From an uncultured Hyphomonadaceae bacterium (lineage in GTDB: Bacteria > Pseudomonadota > Alphaproteobacteria > Caulobacterales > Hyphomonadaceae), in contig CALLCD010000048.1 of NCBI GenBank assembly GCA_938049795.1, positions 1 through 42,248 of the forward strand: a stretch of 42,248 nt of DNA. The letters are read 5' to 3'. The notes under the pieces were generated by a model, which saw only the letters and a program-made list of their open reading frames with translations, did not search any database and was not told the origin of the DNA. Positions 25,952-35,311 of this stretch are shown piece by piece. Position numbers and translations under genes: made by a program. Positions within the stretch are counted from its first letter, which is position 1. Each line of letters begins with the position of its first letter.

Positions 25952-25980
25952 CCCCAGGCTTTGCGATTTGCAGAAAATAT

Positions 25981-27846
25981 TCAGGGATTGGCGTCGAGGC
26001 TTGCAATAATCCACGCATCGACATCGCGCTCGACCAATTCTATGGGGCGCGGCCCATTCTTCAGGATGATGGAGTGAAAGGCTTGCAGGGAAAAACCGTC
26101 GCCCAGAATCAGGTGCGCATTGTCCCGAAGCGCCCTGATGGCCTGACGCCCGCTCATATAGGACGCCGCCTGGCCGGGCCAGACCGTGTAGCGATCGACC
26201 TCGGTTGCCATAGCGGTTTCAGGCTGGCCGGTCACCTCAACGAGATAGTCGATTGCGCGCTGGCGCGACCAGCGTTCATGGTGCAGGCCGGTATCCACAA
26301 CAAGGCGCGCGGCGCGAAAGAGAAGTGATTGTATGTATCCCAGCTCCCCCATCGGGTCGTCCTCGTAAACGCCAAGTTCAAAGGCAAGATCCTCGGCATA
26401 GACCGCCCAGCCTTCGCCAAAGACGGGATTCCAGACCATTTGCCGGATGAGGGGCAACTGGGCTTGTTCGGAAATGAATGCGCTTTCGAGGTGATGGCCC
26501 GGCAAGGTCTCATGATAGAGCAAGGTCGGCAGCGTAAAGGCGGGCCATTCGAACGTATCACGCAGATTTATGAAGAAGAGCCCTGGAGCCGTACCATCGG
26601 CCGGTGCGGAGATATAATAGCCGCCCGGTGCGGTCGGGGTGAGATAATCCGGAACCGGAGCAATCGAGACACTGGTGGCAGGGACAGTTTCAACGATCTC
26701 GCCCATTCTCGCCTCCATCATGGAGATCCGCTCCCGCAGACTGTTGATCAGGGCCCGGCGGCCTTCATTGTCATTTTCAAAAAGCTGCCCCGGTTGCTGT
26801 CCCAGTTCAGCGAGTTTTTCGCCAATTGTCCCGTCAACATAGCCCGCTGCGACAAGCGCGCTGTCAAGTCTGGCACTTAGGCTGGCCACCAAAGTCAGGC
26901 CCTCATTGTGAACGTCCTGCGCGGAGGCCGACCGGCCTGAATAAAATTCGAGGGCCGCGGCGTAATAGGCCTCGCCAGCGGGGAGCTGCCAAACCCCCGG
27001 CGCGTCAGGTGCGTTCGCTTCCATCTCGGCAAGTTTGTCGATGAACCGCTGATAGGATGGAATGACCTCATCGACGACGATCTGTTGCGCTTGACCAAGG
27101 GCTTGCTCTTTGAGTTGTTCGGAAATGTTCGACCGCCCGAGCATTTGGTTTTCGAGCGCTGTGACGATGGGGTGGGTGGGCACATCGCTTGCGATCAGAG
27201 ACAGGGCGAGCCGCCTCATACGTTCGAGAATGAACGCCGGGGGGCAGATCCCGCGATCTGCATCTGCCGCCAATCTGCGTCGCTCATCGTCAATTGTGCC
27301 CGCCAAAGCGGTCAGGCGCGCAAGATATGCGCCTATATCTTCGGGCACACGAATAGACTGCCGGTTGAGCAAGAGATCGGGGACATCTATATACCCGCCC
27401 GATAATTGATCGACCGCATATGGGCGGACAAAACCAAGTGCGACCTGTCCATGCCCAAACGCGCGCATCTCGACGGTGGCAGCATAGGCGGCACGAACGG
27501 CCAAAACACTGGTGGCGAGATCTTCGGGGAGCGCCTCAGTGTCGATATGGTCTAACGTGTTCAGGATTTCGATGCGTTTAAGCCCCATCCGGGCAATGCC
27601 GGCTTCAGACCGATCATCCAGACCGGCAAAATAGTCGTATCCGGCGACCTCGGTAGACAGACCCAACTGGGTTGAGGTTTCAGGTGAATAGGCAAGCTCT
27701 GTGCGGGCAGCGATGTCGAGAAAGTCGGATACCGCTTGCGGGGTTTCGAGCGGGACACGTTCGAGATCTCTCGGCGGGGCACCGCATCCGGCCATGACAA
27801 TGCACATCATTGTGATCGCTGTCCTGAATACAAAATTTGCCAGCAT
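25981..27846 (-). CDS. DUF885-family lipoprotein, probable zinc metallopeptidase
   Basis: The 621-residue protein starts with a lipoprotein signal (VMAGC, C21) from ATG 27846, which has GGGA about 8 bases upstream; a TTG at 27858 is rejected. The DUF885 hallmark HETLPGHH starts at about residue 445, with a second conserved segment EGWAVYAED about 33 residues later. These give an HExxxGH-type metal site plus a downstream Glu, so hydrolysis of peptides or related bonds at the cell envelope is likely. YYISAPADG and PGQAASYMSG are further family marks. It is divergent from the SapC-type gene and ends 29 bases from the 112-residue gene. Confidence 0.85.
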   Translation of the reverse strand: MLANFVFRTAITMMCIVMAGCGAPPRDLERVPLETPQAVSDFLDIAARTELAYSPETSTQLGLSTEVAGYDYFAGLDDRSEAGIARMGLKRIEILNTLDHIDTEALPEDLATSVLAVRAAYAATVEMRAFGHGQVALGFVRPYAVDQLSGGYIDVPDLLLNRQSIRVPEDIGAYLARLTALAGTIDDERRRLAADADRGICPPAFILERMRRLALSLIASDVPTHPIVTALENQMLGRSNISEQLKEQALGQAQQIVVDEVIPSYQRFIDKLAEMEANAPDAPGVWQLPAGEAYYAAALEFYSGRSASAQDVHNEGLTLVASLSARLDSALVAAGYVDGTIGEKLAELGQQPGQLFENDNEGRRALINSLRERISMMEARMGEIVETVPATSVSIAPVPDYLTPTAPGGYYISAPADGTAPGLFFINLRDTFEWPAFTLPTLLYHETLPGHHLESAFISEQAQLPLIRQMVWNPVFGEGWAVYAEDLAFELGVYEDDPMGELGYIQSLLFRAARLVVDTGLHHERWSRQRAIDYLVEVTGQPETAMATEVDRYTVWPGQAASYMSGRQAIRALRDNAHLILGDGFSLQAFHSIILKNGPRPIELVERDVDAWIIASLDANP

Positions 27847-27951
27847 TGATATTCCCAAGCTCCTAATCGTACTTTTGAGATGGTAACAGGAGTTGTCCCT
27901 TAGCCGTAAATCCTTTATCAGCAGCTAAATTCAAATATAGGAGTAACAATC

Positions 27952-28737
27952 GTGGAAACACCAGCAGGTGCCCAGCCGGGCCAGATCACTGGCAATGTGC
28001 TATTTTATCAGAACCCGGAACCATTGTCCCATGCAAAGCACGGCAATCTGGGCGTGAAGCAGATTGACCAGCCTTTCGGGTTTTTGCGATCGGCGCACGC
28101 GGTGCCTCTGACAGTTACCGAGTTTGCTATGGCGGCGTGCTCATATCCGGTTATTTTCATCGGCGAAGAGCGCACACCCATCGCCGTTATGGGCGTCCGG
28201 CAGGGGCAAAACCTGTATGTCAAGGAAGACGGACGCACCGATGAGGAAGTCTATGTTCCGGCCTTTGTACGTCGCTATCCGTTTGTGTTCGCAAGCGATC
28301 CGTCCAGCGATCAGTTGCTCCTGTGTGTTGACAGCAAGGCACCGATGGTCAGTGAAAATCCGGAAGTCGCCTTTTTTGATGGTGAGAAACCGTCCAAGTT
28401 CACAGAGGATGCCATCGAGTTCTGTAAGGAATTTGAACGCCAACGCCAGAGCACACTCGCCTTTGTTGATGTTCTTAAGAAGCATGACTTGTTCGAAGAG
28501 AAGTCGATCAGCTTCCAGCCGCGTGATGCGCAGGGCCAAGAAGCCGGTCCACCGCAGAAAATTGCCGATTATTGGGCCATTTCGGAGGAACGCCTGATCG
28601 CGCTGAGCGATGAGGTATTCTTGGAATTGAAATCTATGGGGGCACTCGGCGCGTCCTATGCGCATTTTGTCTCGCTGCTGAATTGGCCACGGGTCATCCA
28701 GCGCGCGCTCAAGGCGCCAGTGGACGGGACGGCTTAA
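27952..28737 (+). CDS. SapC-family protein
   Basis: The 261-residue protein matches the SapC family (named after a Campylobacter S-layer-associated gene product). Signature parts are FLRSAHAVPLT-x-x-EF, a YPVIF segment, VPAFVRRYPFVF, and the acidic LFDEDG-like stretch seen here as FFDGEK. No signal peptide is visible. The true function is unknown; the S-layer link in the name is historical. The start is GTG 27952, with TAGGAG at 27938-27943. A strong terminator follows, so it is a single-gene unit. Confidence 0.85.
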   Translation: METPAGAQPGQITGNVLFYQNPEPLSHAKHGNLGVKQIDQPFGFLRSAHAVPLTVTEFAMAACSYPVIFIGEERTPIAVMGVRQGQNLYVKEDGRTDEEVYVPAFVRRYPFVFASDPSSDQLLLCVDSKAPMVSENPEVAFFDGEKPSKFTEDAIEFCKEFERQRQSTLAFVDVLKKHDLFEEKSISFQPRDAQGQEAGPPQKIADYWAISEERLIALSDEVFLELKSMGALGASYAHFVSLLNWPRVIQRALKAPVDGTA

Positions 28738-28773
28738 GCGCCATCGCGCGAGCGAATACCCGAACAGATAGAC

Positions 28774-28807
28774 TGGGGCGACTTCGACGGGTCGCCCCAA
28801 TTTTTTT
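28774..28807 (+). terminator. Rho-independent terminator after the sapC-like gene
   Basis: TGGGGCGAC (28774-28782) pairs perfectly over 9 bp with GTCGCCCCA (28791-28799). Seven T residues follow at 28801-28807. It lies 36 bases after the stop. Confidence 0.92.
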
Positions 28808-28896
28808 GGCCGAGCGTTCACACATTTTGAGTTTGATTGGTGTATATTCGCCCCATTGTAATATCAGTTAAACCGTTGGAGCGCGTCCGGCGGCCA

Positions 28897-31017
28897 ATGA
28901 CGGAGTTTGTCTTGATCCAGCGCATCGCTTTTCTCTTCGTTCTGACGGTCGCGCTGGCAATGAACGCGTTCGCGCAGCGTCAGACCTATGCGGATGTGAC
29001 GGTGATTGCCGAACGGGATGTGGCGGCTGCGGGCGAGACCTTTTTTGCGGCGTTCCAGCTTGATCTGGCCGATGGCTGGCATGTGTACTGGCGCAATCCG
29101 GGCGATGCGGGCCTGCCGCCGGAGGCCAAATGGGACGAGGGCGGAGCGCTCGCTGGCGCGTTTATCTGGCCTTTGCCGCACGAATTGGAAGTGATCCCCG
29201 GCGAATTGATGGATTATGGCTATGAGCATCAATTGGTGCTGCCGTTTCCAGTGTCGGTGCCGGCGGATGCGAGCGGTGTGATCACGCTGTCGGGCACGCT
29301 CGACTATCTGATCTGTGAGGAGATTTGCATTCCTGAAAGCGCTGATTTCGAAGTCAGTGTGCCGATTGCGGGCGGGGCGGTTCCGAATGAGGTCAACGGA
29401 CGCCTGATAGGAGAGGCGATCTCGCGCGCGCCTGTGCCGCTTGGCGGCGAGGCCTGTCTCTCTGGTCAGGGCGATGGCTGGGTGCTGAGCATTGCTGACG
29501 AACAGCTCGCAGGTGCCCCGTCCTCTTTGCGGTTTTTCCCATATGAGAACGAGATCAAACATGCGGCCGATCAGGCTTGGACGGTGGGACCAGCAGGCGC
29601 GCAGATTTCGCTGACGCCCGGCTATGGGTATGAGAGCGAACTGCCGGACGCCCTGAGCGGTGTCGTTGCGCGGGGAGACGGAGATGCGCGGCAGGGGTTT
29701 GAAATTTCGGCGGCGACCTGCGCGCCAATTGCGGGGACGGCAGGGGCGAGCGGCGGGGCTGGCGCAGCGCTTGCGGGCGGCGGCGCGAACCTGTTTGTGC
29801 TGGCATGGTGGGCGCTGCTGGGCGGAATTGTGCTCAATCTGATGCCGTGTGTTTTGCCGGTCTTGTCCATGAAAGTGCTTGGCGTGGTGGGGGCTGCGAC
29901 CGAGGAGGACGGGCGACATCTGCGCGCGCATGGGCTTTGGTATACGGCGGGGGTTCTGGTGACCTTTGCGGCGATTGCGGCGCTTTTCGTTGGGTTGCGC
30001 GCGGCGGGCGAGTTTTTGTCGGTCGGGTTCCAACTGCAAAATGCGACCGCTGTAGCCGGGCTGTCGCTCCTGATGTTTGTCATCGGGCTGTGGCTTCTGG
30101 GCATGTTCGAACTTGGCGGATCGGTGCAGGGGGTTGGCTCTGGATTGGCGCGGCGCGGCGGGGCGGCGGGGGCGTTTTTCACGGGGCTGCTTGCGGCGAT
30201 TGTCGGCGCGCCCTGTATCGGGCCATTTCTGGGCGTGGCGCTTGGGGCTGTTATTACCGAGCCTGCGCCGATTGTCTTTCTGGTGTTTTTGCTGGTGGGG
30301 CTGGGACTGGCCTTGCCGTTCTTGCTGATCAGTTTTGTGCCGCGCCTGTATCGGTTTTTGCCCAAGCCCGGCGCATGGATGGAGCGGCTGAAACAGTTTT
30401 TTGCGTTTCCGATGTTTCTGAGCGCACTTTGGCTATTGTCGGTGCTTGGGGATCTCGCCGGTGCAGATGCGGTGATCGGGGCGGGACTTGGCGCGGTCGG
30501 GATTGCGTTCGGGATCTGGCTTTTGTCGGGCAGGACTGGCGCGGCGAAGACGCTGGTTGCAATCCTCGGCGCGGTGGCGATTCTGGGCGGGGGCTATTTC
30601 GGTTTGCAGCAGACTTGGCAATCTGGGGCGGCGGACGCGGCGGGGGCTGTCAGCGCTGGCTATGGCGCAGCGTCCGAGCCGGTGGCGTGGTCTGAGGCGG
30701 AAGTTGAGGCTGTGCTTGCAAATGGACAAGGCGTGTTCGTCGATTTCACGGCAAGCTGGTGCGCAACCTGCCAGCTCAACAAAGTGACGACATTGCGCAA
30801 AGCGTCCGTACAGTCGGCCTTTGCGGAGCATAATATTGTCTTCATGGTGGCAGACTTTACCCGCCAGGACAGCGCGATTGCTGACGCGCTACAGCGCCAT
30901 AAGCGGCCCGGTGTGCCGATGTATCTCTACTATGCGCCCGGAAGTCGCAGCCCTGTGGTCTTGCCTCAATTGCTTTCTGAGGCTTTGATTATGGAGCATT
31001 TGAACGCGATTGGATAA
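28897..31017 (+). CDS. DsbD/ScsB-type thiol:disulfide interchange protein
   Basis: The 706-residue protein has a signal peptide (ending near AFA-Q), an N-terminal periplasmic DsbD-like domain with the pair C-EEI-C, a membrane domain of about eight helices with the conserved cysteines in LMPCVLPV and GAPCIGPFLG, and a C-terminal thioredoxin domain with CATC (C622, C625). Electrons pass from cytoplasmic thioredoxin through the membrane cysteines to periplasmic substrates. The long N-terminal domain fits the ScsB/DipZ branch better than classical DsbD. ATG 28897 is used; no strong ribosome site is visible, and an upstream TTG at 28837 lies only 30 bases after the preceding terminator. Confidence 0.88.
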   Translation: MTEFVLIQRIAFLFVLTVALAMNAFAQRQTYADVTVIAERDVAAAGETFFAAFQLDLADGWHVYWRNPGDAGLPPEAKWDEGGALAGAFIWPLPHELEVIPGELMDYGYEHQLVLPFPVSVPADASGVITLSGTLDYLICEEICIPESADFEVSVPIAGGAVPNEVNGRLIGEAISRAPVPLGGEACLSGQGDGWVLSIADEQLAGAPSSLRFFPYENEIKHAADQAWTVGPAGAQISLTPGYGYESELPDALSGVVARGDGDARQGFEISAATCAPIAGTAGASGGAGAALAGGGANLFVLAWWALLGGIVLNLMPCVLPVLSMKVLGVVGAATEEDGRHLRAHGLWYTAGVLVTFAAIAALFVGLRAAGEFLSVGFQLQNATAVAGLSLLMFVIGLWLLGMFELGGSVQGVGSGLARRGGAAGAFFTGLLAAIVGAPCIGPFLGVALGAVITEPAPIVFLVFLLVGLGLALPFLLISFVPRLYRFLPKPGAWMERLKQFFAFPMFLSALWLLSVLGDLAGADAVIGAGLGAVGIAFGIWLLSGRTGAAKTLVAILGAVAILGGGYFGLQQTWQSGAADAAGAVSAGYGAASEPVAWSEAEVEAVLANGQGVFVDFTASWCATCQLNKVTTLRKASVQSAFAEHNIVFMVADFTRQDSAIADALQRHKRPGVPMYLYYAPGSRSPVVLPQLLSEALIMEHLNAIG

Positions 31018-31041
31018 GCCCCGTCGCGGGAGGGAGAGACG

Positions 31042-31140
31042 GTGAAGTCGGATATCTGGAACAGGCGGAACTTTGGTCTGGCGCTTGGCATGCTGGTTGC
31101 GGTCGGGCTGACGGCGGCGGCGATGATTGCGTCCTCCTAG
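31042..31140 (+). CDS. Small membrane peptide, 32 residues
   Basis: GTG 31042 starts a 32-codon frame ending at TAG 31138-31140. A strong purine-rich site, GGGAGGGAGAG, lies 28-38 in the 31000 block, directly in front at normal spacing. The product has a polar start (KSDIWNRRN) and one hydrophobic helix (about 11-31). It begins 24 bases after the dsbD-like stop and ends 15 bases before the next convergent gene, so it is probably the last gene of the same transcript. The family is unknown. Confidence 0.5.
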   Translation: MKSDIWNRRNFGLALGMLVAVGLTAAAMIASS

Positions 31141-31155
31141 CGGGCGCGCGCTGGC

Positions 31156-31653
31156 TTAGTCGGCGGACGTGCCGAGCACATGATCGACAAGCATTGTATT
31201 GGTCAGGCATTGGCCTGTCGGGGCGGCTTGCTGGCCTGTCCGTCCGGCATGGGCCGAGGCGACGGCGATGGATTGGGCGTCATCGGCCATCGTGGCGATA
31301 CGTGTGAGGGCAGCTTTTAGCTCGGCATAAGAGGCGGCATTTTCGATCTTGATGAGTTGCAATTCGGCCTCTTCGGCCATGCCGCGATAGATGCAGCCGA
31401 GGTCTGGCGCGTTCTGGGTGTCGTCGGTCCAGCCGCCTAAATGGGTTGCGGTGGCAGCAAATCTGACGAGCCGGTCTTCAAATCCGGTGCTGACCTCGCT
31501 GAATGTGCGCTGGTCGATGTCGGCCATCATTGCGTTGGCTTCAGCGTAAATCTCGCTCGCTTGCAGGCCCCAATTCTCCGCCGTATCGGGCGAGGCGGCG
31601 GCCAAGGGCGCGCTCAGGCTTAACGTTAAGGCGCAGATGATATGTTTCAGCAT
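31156..31653 (-). CDS. Small exported hypothetical protein
   Basis: The 165-residue protein starts at ATG 31653 with GGAG six bases upstream. The open frame continues far upstream to 32022, but that part is antisense to hisS and is not coding. A signal peptide ends near APLAAA-S. The mature part is mostly helical and acidic with two cysteines (LGCIYRG and GQCLTN), which could form a disulfide. I do not recognise a family. It is divergent from hisS and ends 15 bases from the 32-residue ORF. Confidence 0.65.
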   Translation of the reverse strand: MLKHIICALTLSLSAPLAAASPDTAENWGLQASEIYAEANAMMADIDQRTFSEVSTGFEDRLVRFAATATHLGGWTDDTQNAPDLGCIYRGMAEEAELQLIKIENAASYAELKAALTRIATMADDAQSIAVASAHAGRTGQQAAPTGQCLTNTMLVDHVLGTSAD

Positions 31654-31772
31654 GGAACGCTCCGGTTTCTCCTCAAAGGGGAAAGCAAACCGTGTGCCGA
31701 CACGTCTCTGGCGAGTGAATTGCTCCCGTTTGGGAAGGGCGGTGCATTGTGTCGAAAACCCAAATCGGCTAG

Positions 31773-31810
31773 GGCCTTGGCTTCTAGCTCCAAACCTCGA
31801 TTGCAAGGCC
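31773..31810 (+). promoter_or_regulatory. Inverted repeat covering the hisS ribosome site
   Basis: GGCCTTG (31773-31779) is mirrored by CAAGGCC (31804-31810), separated by 24 bases. The downstream arm contains the only purine-rich ribosome-site candidate (AAGG) in front of hisS ATG 31814. Pairing would hide it. The stem is short and its significance is uncertain. Confidence 0.25.
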
Positions 31811-31813
31811 GCC

Positions 31814-33283
31814 ATGACCAGCACAGACACGCCCCGTAAAGACCTTGCCCGCAAACCGCGCGGCTTTCCTGACAAGCGCGAAGCGGTGCTCCATGCCGAG
31901 CAGACCATGATTGCGCAAGTGACGGAAGTGTACCGCCGCTGGGGCTTTGAAGCGCTTGATACGGGGGCGTTCGAATTTGCCGACAGTCTGGGCAAGTTTC
32001 TGCCCGATGAGGATCGGCCCAATGAAGGTGTGTTTGCGTTACAGGATGATGACGAGGCGTGGCTGTCGCTGCGCTATGATCTGACCGCGCCGCTCGCCCG
32101 CTTTGCGGCGGAGAATTGGCAGGGGTTGGCCAAGCCCTTCCGGCGTTATGCGGCGGGGCCTGTGTGGCGCAATGAGAAGCCCGGGCCGGGGCGGTTTCGT
32201 GAGTTTCTGCAATGTGATGCGGACACGGTGGGCGCGGGCGGCATTCATGCGGATGCGGAAATGGTCGCGATGGCGGCCGAGGCGATGCGTGCGGTTGGCG
32301 CGGCTGAAGGCGAGTTTGCGATCCGTGTGAACACGCGGCGCTTGCTCAATGGCGTACTCGAAGAGGCGGGTGCGCGGACGAGTGCGGCGCGGCTGACCGT
32401 TTTGCGGGCGCTCGACAAGCTCGACAAGTTTGGTGCCGAGGGTGTGGCCGAGCTTCTGGGCAAGGGCCGGATGGATGCGTCGGGGGATTTTACCAAAGGG
32501 GCCGGACTTGAGGCGGCACAGATCAAATCGGTCTTGATGTTTGCCGAGGCGGGCCGCGCGACGCGGGCCGAGACGATTGAGGCGCTGGCCAAGGCGGCTG
32601 GCAATACCGAGGAGGGCCGCGCGGGGCTGGCTGAGCTTGAAGGCATGGAAGTCGCGCTGGCAGCGCTTAGTGTTCCGGCGCGCGATGTGATATTTGATCC
32701 GTCGATTGTGCGCGGGCTTGAATATTATACCGGCCCCGTCTTCGAAGCGGAACTGCTTAAGGAAACGCTCGATGAGAAAGGCCGTAAAGTCCAGATCGGC
32801 TCGGTTGGTGGCGGCGGGCGATATGATGATCTTGTGGCGCGGTTTACCGGCGAGCGAGTTCCGGCGACAGGGTTTTCGGTGGGCATATCGCGACTGGCGG
32901 CGGGCTTTGCGATCACGGGCGACATCGAGACGCTGGATGGTCCGGTTGTGGTGCTGAACTTTGACAAGAGCGATCCGAGTGTCGCGCTTGAGATTGCGAC
33001 AGAGCTGCGCCGAGCGGGGCTTCGCGCGGAGGCCTATATGGGCTCTTCGGGCATGCGGCCGCAGATGAAATATGCTGACCGGCGCGGCGCACCGGCGGTG
33101 GTGATGGCAGGCGAGGACGAGCTCGCCAAAGGGACGGTCACGATCAAAGACCTCAAAGTGGGTGCGGCGAAAGCGAAGGCGATCAAGTCGAACGAGGAAT
33201 GGCGCGAGAGCCGGCCCGGCCAGATCGAAGTGGCGCGCGGTGAGATGATTGCAGCCGTGCGCGGGATTGTCGAGGCGGGCTGA
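31814..33283 (+). CDS. hisS: Histidine--tRNA ligase
   Basis: The 489-residue protein is a class II synthetase that charges tRNA-His. Motif 2 is seen in FRRYAAGPVWRNEKPGPGRFREFLQCD. The histidine-specific loops follow as SIVRGLEYYTGPVFE and GGGGRYDDLV, and the anticodon-binding domain makes up the last 90 residues. The frame is open 59 codons further up, but ATG 31814 gives the usual alphaproteobacterial N terminus (RKPRGFPD). The hisZ start codon overlaps its TGA by one base. Confidence 0.96.
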   Translation: MTSTDTPRKDLARKPRGFPDKREAVLHAEQTMIAQVTEVYRRWGFEALDTGAFEFADSLGKFLPDEDRPNEGVFALQDDDEAWLSLRYDLTAPLARFAAENWQGLAKPFRRYAAGPVWRNEKPGPGRFREFLQCDADTVGAGGIHADAEMVAMAAEAMRAVGAAEGEFAIRVNTRRLLNGVLEEAGARTSAARLTVLRALDKLDKFGAEGVAELLGKGRMDASGDFTKGAGLEAAQIKSVLMFAEAGRATRAETIEALAKAAGNTEEGRAGLAELEGMEVALAALSVPARDVIFDPSIVRGLEYYTGPVFEAELLKETLDEKGRKVQIGSVGGGGRYDDLVARFTGERVPATGFSVGISRLAAGFAITGDIETLDGPVVVLNFDKSDPSVALEIATELRRAGLRAEAYMGSSGMRPQMKYADRRGAPAVVMAGEDELAKGTVTIKDLKVGAAKAKAIKSNEEWRESRPGQIEVARGEMIAAVRGIVEAG

Positions 33284-34407
33284 TGGGCAGATCTATTGGC
33301 AGTCCGTTCGAGCGGCTGGGCGGCGAGCTTGTCGATCCGGATATGATCCTGCCGGTGGCGTTGCCGCTTGATCTGTGCGGCGAGTCTGTGCGCGCGCGGC
33401 TTTGTGTGTTTACCGATCATAACAATCAGGACATGGCGCTGAGGCCGGATTTGACGCTGCCGGTGGCGCTTGCAGAGATTGAAGGTCGGGCGAGCGGCGC
33501 GGTGACCGGCGAGCATGTCCAACGCTATGAAGCGCGCGCGTTCCGGCAACCGGCGGCGGCGGGTGAGCCGATGGAATTTGTGCAGGTTGGGTTTGAGCGC
33601 TTTGGCGCAGAGGCAAGCGCGCAGATTGATGCGGAGACCTATGCGCTGGTGTCTGACGCAGCCGAGGGGGCGGGCGTTGAGGATGGCATTGCGCAGTTTG
33701 GGGATCTTGGCATTTTGCCGGGGTTTATTGATTTGCTCGACCTGTCTGCGGCGACCAAGGCAGGCTTGCGGCGGGCGTTTCGCGAAGAGGGCGGGGTGCG
33801 GGCATTTCTCGAGCGGCGTGACAGTGCGGGGGATGCTTTTGTGCAGTCGCTGCAAGGGCTTGATCGGGCTGGCGTCGAGAACAAAGTGGCGGAGAGATTT
33901 GCCGCTGACGGTATCGCGCATTTCTCCGACCGGACCCATAATGAGGTGGTCACGCGGCTGATGGAACAGGCGCGCGAGCTCGAAAACGGCGCGGTGCCAG
34001 AGCTTGCCAAGCGCACGCTCGAAGCTGTGCTTGATGTGCGGTGCGGGCTCGATGAGGCGGCGGGCGTGCTGGGGGAGATTGCGCGCAAGGCCGGGATTGA
34101 GGCGGGCGCGGCGGCGATGCTGGAGACGCTTGAGCGCCGCTTTGCCCTGATCGCGCAACACTCTGCGCGCTTTCTGGATGGGGCGGTGTTCAGTCCGGGC
34201 TTCGGGCGGCGCTTTACCTATTATGACGGGTTTGTCTTCGAGATTGCCGAGCGAGGCGAGCGGCAGTCGCGGCCGTTTGGTGCGGGCGGACGGTATGATC
34301 ATCTGCTTACGGATTTGTCGCATGGCAAGGTCCACGCCACGGCGATTGGCGGCGTTGTCCGGCCGGACCGTTTGGCGCTGGCGGGCAAGCGGGGGACGGG
34401 CACATGA
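33283..34407 (+). CDS. hisZ: ATP phosphoribosyltransferase regulatory subunit HisZ
   Basis: The 374-residue protein resembles the HisS catalytic core (MALRPDLTLPVA, GEHVQRYEARAFR, GFGRRFTYYDGFVFE, GAGGRYDHL) but has no anticodon-binding domain and cannot be a synthetase. HisZ is the regulatory partner required by short-form HisG. It sits between hisS and hisG with a 1-base overlap upstream and a 4-base ATGA overlap downstream, so the subunits are made together. Confidence 0.93.
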   Translation: MGRSIGSPFERLGGELVDPDMILPVALPLDLCGESVRARLCVFTDHNNQDMALRPDLTLPVALAEIEGRASGAVTGEHVQRYEARAFRQPAAAGEPMEFVQVGFERFGAEASAQIDAETYALVSDAAEGAGVEDGIAQFGDLGILPGFIDLLDLSAATKAGLRRAFREEGGVRAFLERRDSAGDAFVQSLQGLDRAGVENKVAERFAADGIAHFSDRTHNEVVTRLMEQARELENGAVPELAKRTLEAVLDVRCGLDEAAGVLGEIARKAGIEAGAAAMLETLERRFALIAQHSARFLDGAVFSPGFGRRFTYYDGFVFEIAERGERQSRPFGAGGRYDHLLTDLSHGKVHATAIGGVVRPDRLALAGKRGTGT

Positions 34408-35153
34408 ACGCGTTGACACTGGCCATCCCTTCCAAGGGGCGGCTGAAAGACAAATCGGAAGCCTTTTTCGCGGCGGCGGGGTACGAGCTTGTGCAGGAGG
34501 GCGGCGAGCGGGGCTATCGTGCGCAGCTTGTTGGCGCGGACGGGGTGTCGGTGCTGCTGCTGCCCGCGCGGGACATTGCCCAGGGCCTCATTGATGGCGC
34601 GTTCCATGCGGGGATTACGGGTGAGGATTTGCTGCACGAGCTGACCGAGACGCCGGGCAAGAATGCGGTCGTGGTCAAGCGGCTTGGCTTTGGCGGGGCG
34701 GATGTTGTGGTCGCTGTGCCGAACTGTTGGCTGGATGTCTCGACACTGACAGATCTCGACGCGGCGGGGGCTTTGTTCCGCCAGACTCACGGCCGACGCT
34801 TGCGTGTGGCGACGAAATATATGCGCATCACGCGGCGGCATTTTGCGCGCGCATCTTTCGGTGAATACCGGCTGGTCTATAGCGCGGGCGCGACCGAGGC
34901 AGCACCGGCTTCGGGCGCGGCGGACCTGATCGTTGACATTACGTCGACGGGGGCGACGCTGGCGGCGAACAATCTCAAAGTGCTCGAGGACGGCGTATTG
35001 CTCGAAAGCGAGGCGTCGCTAACCTTTGCGCGGACGGCCGATTGGACCGACGCGGCGCGTGCGGCACTGGCGAATCTCCGGACAGGGATGGAACTCGATG
35101 CCAATGCGGACGGAGCGCTCGACGCGTTTATGACAAATATGACAAAATTGTGA
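34404..35153 (+). CDS. hisG: ATP phosphoribosyltransferase, short form HisG
   Basis: The 249-residue enzyme catalyses the first step of histidine synthesis. It has the HisG start LAIPSKGRLKD, the catalytic-domain segments FHAGITGEDLLHE and RVATKYMRITRRHF, and the phosphate-binding DITSTGATLAANNLK. It lacks the C-terminal regulatory domain of long HisG, in accord with the hisZ gene just upstream. A terminator lies 78 bases after the stop. Confidence 0.95.
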   Translation: MNALTLAIPSKGRLKDKSEAFFAAAGYELVQEGGERGYRAQLVGADGVSVLLLPARDIAQGLIDGAFHAGITGEDLLHELTETPGKNAVVVKRLGFGGADVVVAVPNCWLDVSTLTDLDAAGALFRQTHGRRLRVATKYMRITRRHFARASFGEYRLVYSAGATEAAPASGAADLIVDITSTGATLAANNLKVLEDGVLLESEASLTFARTADWTDAARAALANLRTGMELDANADGALDAFMTNMTKL

Positions 35154-35230
35154 TGTTTCCGCTTGACTCCGTGAGGCCGCCCGCCCAATGATTGTGAATG
35201 GGTTTCTGGGAGGAAACGCTGTATCTTGAT

Positions 35231-35263
35231 AACGTGTCCCTGTAATGGGGGCACGTTTTTTTT
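35231..35263 (+). terminator. Rho-independent terminator after hisG
   Basis: AACGTGTCCC (35231-35240) pairs with GGGGCACGTT (35248-35257) over 10 bp with one T-G pair. The T-run spans 35256-35263. It ends the hisS-hisZ-hisG unit and isolates argD. Confidence 0.9.
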
Positions 35264-35311
35264 ATGCGGTGCTCATTGGCGCTCGGAGAAGGTCCGGTGG
35301 CCGATTTGATC

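Noticed and set aside
28864-30039. Minus-strand open frame (391 codons) opposite the dsbD-like gene
   Set aside because: The plus strand encodes clear DsbD motifs; the reverse frame has none.
31654-32022. N-terminal extension of the small exported protein upstream of 31653
   Set aside because: It is antisense to hisS; a signal peptide and a ribosome site support the internal ATG.
33034-34419. Minus-strand open frame (461 codons) opposite hisS end and hisZ
   Set aside because: Arg/His-rich shadow of hisZ with no domain pattern.
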